Positions 44,717-56,650 of a stretch of 64,000 bases of DNA are shown here, piece after piece. Within the stretch, counting starts at the first letter, position 1. Every line of letters begins with the position of its first letter. The stretch comes from Paracamarosporium sp. OC-R06-R3 (lineage: Eukaryota > Ascomycota > Dothideomycetes > Pleosporales > Didymosphaeriaceae). Position numbers and translations under genes: made by a program. Where the stretch lies: NCBI GenBank assembly GCA_019828545.1, contig JACVRA010000057.1, positions 64,015 to 128,014 on the forward strand, read 5' to 3'. The notes under the pieces are model-generated. The model had not been told where the DNA came from. It saw only the letters and a list, made by a program, of their open reading frames with translations, and made no database searches.

Positions 44717-46527
44717 ATGGCACCCAAGCCCATGACAGCCGACGAGCTGCTCAAGCATCCCGAGTATGAACACACCATCTGGGACCTCAAGCCCACCAAG
44801 GCTGGCAAAGTCGCCGTCGCTGCGGACAGAGGCGGCCCTCTCAACATAGCATACGAGCTCCACGGCCATGGTAACATTCACGTCGTCGTACGTTGCTTCT
44901 TTCATTAATTCCCAAATATAACGTTCCTGCATATAGCGTCGTCTGGACGGCTCCAGATTAGGCACATCTTACAGCTGGATTTGTCACTCTGTGTATGATG
45001 TGCGCAGGCCCCATTCCCGCCAATAGGAACTCGGCGAGTACGCGACGAGTAGGACTTGTTTCGTTTCAGTCGCATTGGCCGTCTCAAGTCGGCAGTCCCT
45101 CGATGTCCGTCTCACCTATACTGCATGTTCCACGGTGTTTTCGATCACATCACCACTTCAACACCATCAAATTCTTAATATCTAACCACAATGTAGTTCG
45201 TAATGGGCCTCGGCGGCATGAAGTACGCCTGGCAGCGCCAAACTAAAGACTTGGCCCACACCCAGTCCTCCACGTACTCTGTCCTCACCTTGGACAACCG
45301 TGGCATTGGGGAGTCGGACAAACCATTCTTCCGCTACTCGACCTCTGAAATGGCGAAAGACGTCGTCGAGGTTTTGGACCATGTTGGTTGGACAGGGAAG
45401 AGGGAATGTCATATTGTAGGAATCAGCATGGGAGGCATGATCGCGCAGGAGTTGGTGAGTCCCTTTATTTTTCCTTTACTCTTATCTGCTTCGATTCTGC
45501 TTCAGCGTATGGCGTACATGTACGGGTCCGGATACTACAGCATCCGGTCAGGCAACGCCGTAGTAGCCATGGTTTGACTTGAGGCGCTTTTGAGGCAGAA
45601 CGCTTGGCAGTGAAACGCCTTCGCGTATCAACGTGGAGACCCCTGCAATCTCACCCACGCTTGGCTATCCGCTCCGCTCCACCTCCAGAGCGATAACGCT
45701 TGGCCAGATGGTTCCTCGTCTTTGATGGACACGAGTTAGCATACATGAGATGAAGTTAACCATGACAGGCAATGCTGATACCAGAACGCATCTGCACGCT
45801 CTCCCTTGTATCAACAGGAGCCGGATTGTTCCGCACAACGGTAAGTCCTATGGTTCCTTTTGTTATCGAATCTTTCTCCATGACGAGAATCGGAGCTCAA
45901 TCATGGGTGGAGAAATGGATAGAGGTTGACATGTTCTAGGGCTTCCTCGAGAATCTGTACGCTCGTGCCAACCTCTTCATCCCCAAAGCCATTGACGTTC
46001 AAATCGAGAACGTGAAACACAACCTCTATACTGAAGAATGGCTTAACGCGCCGGATACACTCGAACATGTTGTCGAGTCCTTCCCTACCAACGGTGATCG
46101 CTTTGCTGCCAACGAAATGTGGAAGCGTTCGCACCCGACCTACTTTCAGAAAGGTGGCTTCATCTTGCAAGCAGCTGCTGCGTGGCTACACTACAAAAGC
46201 CCAGAAGATCTTCACAAAATTGCGAACACTATTGGCAAGAAGCGCATCATGGTGGTGCACGGCACGAAAGACCGCATGATCACCTTCCCGCATGGTGTCG
46301 TTGTCTGGAGAGGTTTGGAGAAAGGTGAAGGGAGAACTGGTAAGGAGAACTGGCTGGGAATCGAGGAAGAAAAGGATGTCTGGGAAGACGGTGGAGTCGA
46401 GAAACACTTCGTCAAGGGCCAAGCGCATGTGGTGCCGATTGAGCAGAGAGAAGTATTCGGGAGCTGGATGGAAGGCTTAATCAAGAGAGGCGAAGAACTG
46501 AACGTGAAGGAGAATATTCAAAGGTAA
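44717..46527 (+). CDS. Alpha/beta hydrolase
   Basis: Exons 44717-44887, 45197-45454, 45769-45840 and 45940-46527 encode 362 aa, all phase 0. Features: HGHGNIHVV-FVMGLGGMKYAW (the oxyanion-strand region), LTLDNRGIGESDKP, the nucleophile elbow HIVGISMGG (Ser about 134), an acid in MVVHGTKDRM (Asp about 278) and a His in GQAHVVPIE (about 330), so the triad is complete. It is probably cytosolic; it could be an esterase, lipase or epoxide-hydrolase-like enzyme, and the substrate is unknown. The first two introns are 309 and 314 nt, far longer than others here. The stop codon overlaps a GTAAGT donor with a CCTAG acceptor downstream, so a C-terminal extension is possible. Confidence 0.85.
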
Positions 46528-47114
46528 GTACGTGCAGCCTTACCTTCGACTGACTTCCCCACCCATCCAACGTTACCTAGAATACCCATAGAACATAACG
46601 ATAGACCGCCCCGTGAATTCGCATTGCAATACTACATATTCATGCCAGCCTTTGGGCACAGTAGTGTTACGGCTTGTTGCGCATCTCGATCTAACAGAAA
46701 CCATCTTGCATGATTAGCAGAGGCAACTAGTTTGATGGTGTCACATATTAGCGCACCGCTTCTGCTCGACACTTTTCCTGGTGGACCCTTCACATATCTC
46801 TACCGCCCCAGGACCAATTGCCGAGTGCTGATCTCCCGCAACCTATCCTGCATACCTCCGCCCTATCAACGATATATTTACGCACTCTGGACACCCTAGC
46901 AGATTGCGGTTAAATCGAAAGAACCACCACGCCAGTTCCAGCAGACATAGATACGATATTAAAAATGTGGGGTATGGTTCACTGCAATGTGCATCATCTA
47001 TCTCGGCCTTGCCTCAATCAATCCTGGAAAATATACGGGTACCCGCATAAAGGCCGTGGGGTGCGCGCGAACTCACACCTTCCAGCACCTTAAATCGAAA
47101 AAGGAATACTCACC
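46528..47114. other. Intergenic region
   Basis: The 3' flank of the hydrolase and promoter of the DUF8021 gene. If the last hydrolase intron is used, a 3' exon could extend to about 46710. No other feature seen. Confidence 0.4.
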
Positions 47115-47990
47115 ATGATCCCTCAACTCTCCCTTGCCGCTCTGGCACTGGCTGCCTCTGCATCTGCAGCATGCGACCGCGCAGTCCTACAAGCCGCGAC
47201 CGCGGCCCTGGTCAAAGCCCAGACTGATGGAAAACCAAGCTCCCTACCTCTCGCAGCAAATGCGACATACTTCGAAAACGACGCGCCAGTCGACATCACA
47301 AAAGGTGTTCTCTCCCAAGCCATCAAAATCGACCTCGACCGCTCACTCCTCGACACAACCCAATGCGCGACCTTCACTGAGATCATCGCGGCAACGGGCT
47401 CCCACCCTTACGTTCTCATGACACGCCTGCTTCTCACGCCCGACGGCTCTTCCATCACATCCATCCAGAATGTCGTCGCTGATGCAGGAGATTGGCTGTT
47501 CAACGCCAACGGCTCGCTGACGAACAGTAAGAAGGAGACTTGGGACACCATCGCTGCGGGTAAAAGGGACTCGCGAGACGTGATCAAGGCTGCTGGGGAT
47601 GCGTATCTCGACTCATGGTCTGATGGGAAGGTCAAGGTGCCATATGGGTCGCCGTGCGCGAGGCTGGAGGGTGGCTCGTATACGACGAATTGCAAGATGC
47701 CCGAGTTTCCGAAGGAGTTTAAGGATGCGGGAGGGTAAGCTGCCTTTTCTTCTTTGCTAGTTCCTTTTCGCGAAAGTAGGATTGGGATACTGACGCGGCG
47801 CAGTGCGAAGAACCGACGATACGTCATTGATGAGGAAGTTGGTGCGGTGGATATCTTCAACGACTTCCCTTTCCTCGATAAATCGAAGCCGAATGGAACG
47901 AGTAGCACAAACCTGGTGAGGGTGGAAGGCGGTCAGATAAGGTATATTCACGAGGTTACTATCTGTACACAGAAGAATTGTGGGAGGTAG
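47115..47990 (+). CDS. Secreted DUF8021-domain protein
   Basis: Exons 47115-47734 and 47804-47990 encode 268 aa; the 69-nt intron has a GTAAGC donor overlapping an in-frame TAA and a GCGCAG acceptor. A signal peptide (MIPQLSLAALALAASASA) is followed by CDRAVLQAAT. Family marks are IKIDLDRSLLDTTQCATFTEIIA, VVADAGDWLFNANG, KRDSRDVIKAAGDAYLDSWSDG, YGSPCARLEGG and, in exon 2, NRRYVIDEEVGAVDIFNDFPFLD and VEGGQIRYIHEVTIC. This is the pattern of DUF8021, an NTF2-like secreted family common in ascomycetes. It is extracellular; four or more cysteines likely form disulfides. The biochemical role is unknown. Confidence 0.88.
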
Positions 47991-49149
47991 GGAAACTGTT
48001 TTTATGTTGGGTACATATGTATCTTGGCGATCTCCTCAATCTCCTAGTTGCATCAGCCTACGCTATACTGAGATGCAAATAACTATTCAAGCGCGTATCA
48101 CTTGTCGACACATGGAAACAGATTGTGTGCTGTTGTGTATACCGTGCGGTTGGAGTGGGAATTCATTGATAGCTACCTGGCCGATTGATTATCTAACAGC
48201 AGGAAAAGTGTCTGAATAAATCGGTGCCAAGAGCATAGACTTCAGTATCTTATTCTGGAGTAGCAAATCTTGCGGATGACGCTACAAGTGTCAATTCTAC
48301 CTGTAAATATGGACATTGGGTACTGACTCGTGTAGACGAGCTTAGTATCGAACGAAAGAGGCTGTCTTTTAGTACTAGGAAGTTTCCCGGCACAAGAACG
48401 CCAGGGAAAGCGCGCATTCATTGCAAGATTCAAAGCCAACCGCCCAGACAACATTTGAAATATGCCAGTGACACACTTCTAATTCTTTGATATCCTTGAT
48501 ATCCCGCCGGGGGATCCACAGCACCCAGAAGGGATTGATCGGACTCAAGCCGCGCATCATCCGATCAAAACTCTATACTGCCCTCCTATTGAATCATATT
48601 GTTGATATGTCTCTCAATGGTACACCCTGCTATACTTCTGGACGCAATTTACAGCCCACGTCTGGCAACAGTCTTGATTCTATGCACCCGTTATATCCTG
48701 TAACGATGCCTCTGTCGCAAGCATACTCAGAGTATCGCAGTGCTTTCTGGATTTGTTTCAGGTCCGTCGGTAATTCTTGAAATCCCCCTTCACCTGACCC
48801 GATACTCTTTTGATGTCAGTAAGGATCCCGACTACAATTACCTGCGTTGCTTTCGACTTCATGTTGACCGCATGACGGCTCAACCCACATCTGATCGTCT
48901 TGCTAACTTTATTTCATCTTTCAAGTGATCATTATAATCTCGATTCTGTGAGAATCTAGTTGGAACGTGTTTCGGGTCAAGAGTACGCGATTGTCGGGAA
49001 ACAGAGACGAATGCCGGCAGCCGTATCTTTTCTTGTGTTCAATAAATCACCCTTCCGTATATATCCGGATACTTTTAAGGGTTAAGGAGCCTTCCGGTTT
49101 AAAGTTACAGTTATCGGGTAACGTCGTGGCGAAAATCGCGGCATGGTAA
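47991..49149. other. Intergenic region before the tandem array
   Basis: No supportable gene. Short open frames (for example 48487-48780) lack splice partners and domains. Sequence resembling the array unit starts to be visible only after about 49050, and weakly. Confidence 0.4.
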
Positions 49150-52100
49150 GTCTCCAACCAGCGCACAGCGATCCCGCTTCTGATATCCTTTCCCACGTAT
49201 GTCCCGGGTCTTCCCTACGGTATTTCTTTGTTTGCATCTGCGGGGAGATTGTTTTGAAATGCGCGGGTGTTGTACCAATGGAGATAACATGGCTGGTCGC
49301 GAGCACGGGCACATCCTCTTCACGACAATGCTTCCATAGGATCGCAGCCCTTCATACTCCCAGGATGCTCCTCGCGGCCCGCGATGCATCAATTCTCTGT
49401 CAAAGTTTATCTGAACATGAGGGGTAGTGTACCTGTGGAGATATGCTCCTGAGATAGATTGTACAATTTTAATGTGTCAACCCCAACAACGATATCTCTA
49501 CAGAATCACGGCCCCTGGTACTTCCGGGAGACCCCCTGTATCCCTTTACGCCTCGATTTACTTGTAAAGTTTATCTCGATATTGAGGATAGCGTGGGTGT
49601 TCAGTAAGCTCCTACGATACCTTGTCATACAATCTTAGTGTGCGCAACACCGATAACTCTATCATGTCACATTCCCTTATACTCTGAGAAGACTCCCTGT
49701 AGCTTTTGAGATCTTCGCTATCTCTCAAGATGTATTTCAAAAGCACGGGATAGTATAGTCTAGAAATATTCTCGGGAGAACTTTGTCATACCATTCCAGT
49801 GGGCATAACGCCAACGACGATATCTTTGTTATACCGCAGCCCCTAATACTCCCAGGACACTCCTTGTGATCCTCCACCTGCTGGGTATGTTTAAGAAAAT
49901 GTCGCAAAGGCACGGGGCGATGCAATTGGGGTATTTGTTCAACAGTACTTTGTCTTATAACTTTGGCCTGCACAACGCCAACGACGATATCTCAATCACA
50001 TCGCAACCCCTAATACTTCCGGAGGCACCCCTATGATCCTTGGGCTTCTGAATATCCTTTTGTATGTATTTTAAAAGCGCGGAGTAGCGTATAAAGGGGA
50101 TATGTTTGAGAGCTTTCTGCCGTATACTTTTGGCGTGCACAGCGCCAACGACGACATCTTTATCATATCACAACCCCTGATACTTCCGGGGGCTTCCTTA
50201 TAATCCTTAATATGTTTACCAGGTTCCAGAAACGTCACAAAAGCACGGGACAGTGCGATCAATGAGATACGCGCAAGGGTACTTTGCCATACAGTCTTGG
50301 TGTGCATAACACCAACGACGATATCTCCATGGAACTGCGACCTCCGATACTTCCAGAAGTCTCCCTGAGACCACTCGTATCTTATGTATCTAGTAGGATT
50401 TGTTGAAAAGGCACGGAGTGGTGTTTCGTAAACATATACAGTGTCGTACAATTTTGGTGTGCACAATAGCACCAACAATATTTCTGTCAAATCGCGACCC
50501 CTGATATTTCCGGTCTCCTTGTATCCCGTGTGCTCTGAGGGCTACTACGAGCTTTATTCTAAACTCTGGGGTAGCGTAGTTGTCAACATCGTCGTGATCA
50601 AATTCTACTATGCAGTTTTAGTGTACACAACAACGCCAACAATGTCTATACCAAATCGCGGTCCTTAATACTTCCGGGACTCTCCCTGTAATCCGTATAC
50701 TCTGCGGATTATCACAAACTTTATTCTAATTGCTAGGGTAGCGTACTCATTAACATTGTCGTGGTCGAATTCTGCCATACAAATTTAGTGTGCACAACAA
50801 CGCCAACGATATCTTAGTCAAATCATAGCCCCTGATATTTCCGAGGGTATCCCTGTAACCCGTCAGCTCTACAGATTACTATGGCCTTTACTTTACACGT
50901 GCGGGGAACGTAGCCGCTAATATTACCATGATCAGATTCTGCCATACAAATTGATGTGCACAACAACACCAATGATATCTTAGTCAAATCATAGCCCCTG
51001 ATATTTCCGAGGGTATCCCTGTGACCCGTCAGCTCTAAGGATTACTACAGGGTTTGTTTTGCACGCGCGGGCAAAGTAGCTGTCAATATTGCTGTGATCA
51101 GATCCTGCCATACAAATCCAGTGCACACAACGTGTGTACAATAGATGGTACTCTCTGATACCTCCGGTTATCTCCTTGTTACCCGTCGGATCCATAGAAT
51201 CTCGGAAATGCCGTGTCGTATGCGCGGGCAGCATAGTCGTTGATACCGCTGTGATCAGATTCTGCCATCTAAATTCTGGTGGGTGGAACGCCAACAACAA
51301 TATCCACACAGGATTACATTCCCTCATACTTCCGGAGGTCTCCTTATTACCCGTCCGCTCTACAGATCAATAGGAAGTTTGTTTGAAACGCGCGGATAAC
51401 ATATTCGTGATAATCCCTATCCCATAATTTTGATAGGCATAATTGCGACGACGATATCCTTACAGAGTCACTTCCCCTCATACTTCCGGAAGCTCCCTCA
51501 TCTCCCGCTAGCTCTTCGAATTACTTCAGACTTTGTTTGAAACGCAAGGATAATGTAATCGTTGTGATTTATATTCTCTATCTTTCAATGTTAGTCGGCA
51601 TGACTGCGACGACAATATCTCTACAGGATCGTATCCCCTGATGCTTCCGGAAACCTCCTTGTTACCCACCAGCTCTACGGTTTACTACCGAATTTGTTTA
51701 AATCGTGAGGACAACGTATTTGTTGTGATTTGTGATGGCTCGCAATTTTGGTGATATGACGGCGACGATATTATCTTTACAACATCGCATTCCCTGATAC
51801 TTCCGGAAGTCTCCCTCTGTTCCGGCGGCTCCATAGATGACCGCATACTGTAATTCATGCGAGCGGGCAATGTAATTGTCAATATCGTTGTAATGGTATC
51901 TTGCCATACAATCTTGGTGGGCAGAATATCAATGACAATATCTTCACATCCCCTAACACTTCCGGGCATTTCCCTGTGGCCCGATGCTTTCCTCTGTTAT
52001 CATGAGCTTTGTTTTCTACTCGCGGAAAATGTAGTCGTGAATATTGCTGTCACCGTATTCTACAAGGCATGTTAGATAAGATACTATTGATGACAACACC

Positions 52101-55100
52101 TCTACATCTCCTGACACTTCCCAGTGTTTCCCTGTGTTCCGAGGCACTCTTCCGTTATCGTGAGCATTGTTTTATACGCCCGGGCGACGTAATCGTCTAC
52201 CAGGCAATGTCGGATACGACACCAACAATAAGAATTTCACAGGATCGTAGCCCGCTGGTGCTTTAGGAGTCTCCCTGTGACCCGCAAGCCCTGTAGATTA
52301 TCCTGAACTACTTTTCATACGAGCGGGTGACGTGGTCGTCGCTCGCGATGTGATCGTACGCCGCCACATTCTTGGTATGCACAACTGGTGTACAACCCAG
52401 CAACAACATCCACGCATGCCGCGAAGTCCCGAAGTTTCCGGCCGACCAAAGGAAGTCTGCGGACAATGAGGGAACAACAAGGAGCGTAAAATTGGACGTG
52501 TTGGTAGGTGTACAGACAATGAGCGGTGTTTGGCTCACCCGGGGATTGCAAAGCTTTGCAGTACTACGTCCAAAGGTCCCCTTGTAACCCGCTATCTCTA
52601 CGGGTTATCGGGGAGTTTGCTTTGTATACACAGGCGACGTAGCCATCGATGCTGATGCGCTGGTCTTCTACTACATATTCTTGGCGTACAAGCATCAACA
52701 CCCATTCAAAATCCGGCTTCCCTACATGCCTCCGGTAATATCCCATGATTCCGGCGGGACTGCGGGTTATCGGGAATGTTCATTCGTATGCGCGGGGTAA
52801 CGTTTGACGATGCTGGTATACTAGCCGTCTGCCACATACTTTTGGTGTGCAAGCATCAATGCCCATCCCCAATCTGGCTTCCCCATATACTCTAGATAGT
52901 AGTCCGGGGTTGTGGAGTGATGACGGGTTATCGGGACGGTACTCTGCACACTTGGGGGGATGATCGACCATAGTGGCATTTTGTCACGTGTTCTTAGTGT
53001 ACAAAGTACCAACACTCCCCCTTCCTTAATCCGGCTTCCCCACGTGCTCCCGGTAGTATCCCCTGATACCGGAGAGACTGCGGGTCATTAGGGTGTTATT
53101 CAAAATATGTGGGCGTGAGAGAACAATAAGACAATACTAGCCCTATCTTCGTGCACATATTAACACCCCGTAAAAACTTCCCCACACTTTCCCACATACT
53201 TCCGGGAGTAGCATATTGCTCAAGATGGTCCACAGGATATTGGGAATACTCTGTACACGTAGCGGAGCAACTAATCGAAAATCTGGCACTCAACTATATA
53301 TTCTCAGCGTACAAAGTATCAACACTCGCCCTTCTTTAACCTAGCTTCCCCGCGTGTTTCTGGTAGTATCCCCTGATACCGGGAAGATTGCGGATCATCA
53401 GGAATCTATTCAAAATACATGGGTGTAAGAGAACAATTGACAATACTTAGCTTCTGCTACATGTTCTTGGTGTATAAGCTGCATCAACACCCACCAAGAA
53501 TTTAGCTTGCCCACATGCTCCCAGTAGTACCCCCTTATTCCGGAGGGTCCAATGGCCATCAGGGCTGTTCTGTACACGTGGGGGATAATCGATAATACTG
53601 GGACTCTGTCACAAATTCTTGGTGTGCAAGCATGAACACTCACCCTAAACCAGACTTCCCCACACAGTTCCTGTAATACCCGGTAATTCCGGGGTAACTG
53701 TCTGGTATAGAGAAACTTTGTTTTAGGGGGAATAGTTGACGATGCTCGTGTGCTGGCCTTTGCTAAATATTCTTAGTGTACAAGTATCATCACCTACCTT
53801 CCTCTGATGTCGCTTCCCCATAAGCTCCTGGTAGTACCCTCTGATTTCAAAGAAAGCATGTGATATCGGGAATTTCGTTTTGTACACTCGGGGGAACGAT
53901 TGACGATACCGGCCATGTTGTACAGGTATCTACACTCACCCTTCTCCGACCTCGCTTCCCCGCGCTTCCCCACCTGTTTCCGGCAGTCCCCCACGATGCC
54001 GGAGGGAATTTGAGCTATCAGGAATCTTACTATGTGCACGCGGAGTGAACTGTCGTTGGTGCCGATGTGCTGGCGTAGGTACGTTACCAACACCCACCGT
54101 TCTCCCACCATTCTTGAACCTAGCTTCCCCACATACTTCTTGTGGTCCCCCTTAGTACTAGAGTAGGTACGGGGCAGTCTGCGATGTGTTTTATGCGCGC
54201 GGGGAGGACAATCGTCGATCCCGATATGTTGGTCTTCTGTCACACAGTATTGGTGTGTACAGTATTGACCCTCACTGACACTCGCCCTTCTTAAACCTGG
54301 CTTCCCCAAACATTTCCGGTAGTCTACAGATACCGGAGTTGCTACGGGTAGACCTTCGCTTTGTTTTATACACTTGGGGGAAACGCTCACCCACGCTCAC
54401 CTTTCTCACACCCACCCTTCATGAGCCTGGCTTTCCCGTATGATTCCGGCGGTCTCCCTCAACACCGGAGAAGCTACGGGCTGGCATGCATTTTGTTTTA
54501 TGTTATCGGACGGCATACTCGTTGATATCGGTGTGCTGCTAGTTTGCCATACATTCTTAGCGTGCACAGTATAAACGCCTCCCCTTCATAAACCTGACTC
54601 CCCCACGTACTCCCGGTAGTCTCCCCTGATTCCAGAGCAGTCACGGTTTAGCCCATGATTTCCCTTAGGCAAAGGTTTACATGTTGCTCTACCATACAAT
54701 TTTGGTGCGCACAGTATCCCTCCCTCGCCCCCCGCCCTTCCCACTTGACTGCCCCTCATACCTCCGATAGTCTCCCCTAATACTAGAGTAACTACGGGTT
54801 AGTTTTTGGTTTACTTCAGACGAGCGGGCTACGTGTTGGTGGGAATACTTTTACAAATATCCTTCTTGGCGCGCACGGTATTAACATCCTCCCCTTTCCT
54901 ACCTGGCCTCCCCTCATATCTCCGGTACTCTCCCTTAATAGCAGAGTACCTATGGGTCATCGTATGGTTTGACTTAGGTAAGCGGGCCACGTGTTGGTGG
55001 AAATACGTTTATAGGTGTCCTTTCTATATAATTTTGGTGCGCACCGTATCAACACACCCCCTCTTCCCGCCTGGCTTCCCCTTGTCTTCGCACTAATATC

Positions 55101-56650
55101 CCATTAAACCGCGATAACTACGGGTTAATCCGTGTTCATTCTCAAGCGAGCGGGTCATGTATTGATTGAGATACTTCCAACCATATTCTACCATAGTATT
55201 TTGGTGGGGAAGGTATCAACACTCACCCTTCTTTAAATTCACTTCCCTACATACTCCGGACAGTATCCCCCAACTTTGGGGTGTCTACGGGTTAACTTGC
55301 GGTGTTTCTTGACCAAGGGGGCGATGTTGTTGTTGACGTTGTATTATACCACGCAATTTCGGGGTCACCTACCCCTCCACAGTCTCGCTTTCCCACATAT
55401 TATTACTTGCATCCCATTAGCCCGTAATGCCTACGGATCAACATGTGGTATATCTCGGGCGAGCGGGTTATGTATCGATGGAGATACTTTCAGCGATATT
55501 TTGCTATACAATTTGTGCACAGTACTGACAGTCACCTTTCTCCAATCTCGCATTACTACAAACCCCTAATAACATCCCTTGAAGCCGCAACAGCTGCGGG
55601 TTAATCTGCAGTGTAACGTATGTCGGCGGGGTGTGTATTGGTGGAGATATTTTCAGCGATATTTTGCTATACAATTTGTGCACAGTACTGACAGCCACCT
55701 TTTTCCAACCTCGCTTTGCTACAGACTCTTAATAATATCCTTTGAAGCCGCAATGCCTACGGATCAATCTGTGTTACATCTTAGGCCAGCGGGTCGTGTA
55801 TTGATGGAGATACTGTTAGTAATATTTTGCCATACAACATGTGCATGATACCAGCACCTACCTTTCTCCAGCCTCACTTTACCGCATGATTCTTCCGGTA
55901 TCCCCTGAAATATCGGTGCCTACGGGTTAACTCGCGCTTTGTCTTAGGTGGTGGGGACACGTAACCGTAGAGAAACCGTAGAGACAGTTGGTGTACAATC
56001 TTGGTGGTGGACGGGGAACCTCACGTAGTCCGGCACCATTCCGGAGGCGCTAACGTACTCCGCTAGGTCTAGGAGAAATATCCCATCTTATCTGAAATGA
56101 AGGGGCCACGTAATGGTGGAGATGATGGATGAGAGATGGTACCATACAATTGAGGTGGATGTAAAACACGAGTCCGGCACCCTTCCGGAGCTACCATCAT
56201 ACTCCGCTGGGCTTAGGAGCTATATCGCATCTTATCTGGAATGAGGGGGCCACATAGTGGTGGAGATAACAGCAGAGAGATTCTACCATACAAATTAGGC
56301 GGACGTGGAACCTCGTAGCACGCAAAGACCTACACGCCTCCCGTAGTCTTAATTTACTCCGCAGGGGTTAAAAAGCACATTACACTTTACCTAGGATACA
56401 GGGGCCGCGTAATGGTGGAGCTAGCAGAAGAGAGATTATGCTATACAAATTAGGTGGACATGGAACCTCACGGCACATGAAGCCCAGCGCACTTCCAGAG
56501 GTGCCAATAGATTATTTGGAGGCCGAGAAAGAGATTACATTTTATCCGGCATACTTGGATCAAGTAATGGTGGAGCTAACTTGGTGGAGATACTTTGGTG
56601 GGCAGCTCAGCAATCCCTTCTGCCTCCCAATATCGAAGCCCTGAGCTTTT
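49150..56650. repeat. Diverged tandem (satellite-like) array, period about 160-167 bp, about 45 units
   Basis: The whole 7.5 kb is built from one repeating pattern. Each unit contains a block like CTTCCGGNAGTCTCCCTG, then CTACGGGTTA, then TTTGTTT with a CGCGGG run, then a core like CCATACAATTTTGGTGTG, then CAACGCCAACGACGATATC. GATATC-type anchors fall at 49491, 49652, 49819, 49986, 50153, 50320, 50808, 50974, 51300, 51453 and 51614, steps of 153-167 or simple multiples. From 52.7 kb CTTCCCC anchors continue at 52717, 52878 and 53035, then with more varied steps to about 55870. Neighbouring units are usually far from identical; 55493 and 55657 start two unusually similar units. Three zones grade into each other: 49.1-52.3, 52.6-55.9 and 55.9-56.65 kb. 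There is no open frame longer than about 200 codons and no transposon domain. Confidence 0.9.

Noticed and set aside
49150..56650. CRISPR-like array
   Set aside because: Units are long, have no short identical repeats separated by unique spacers, and the genome is eukaryotic.
49150..56650. Decayed transposon or large repetitive protein gene
   Set aside because: No frame persists between units (period not a multiple of 3 and variable), and no transposase, reverse transcriptase or terminal repeats are visible.
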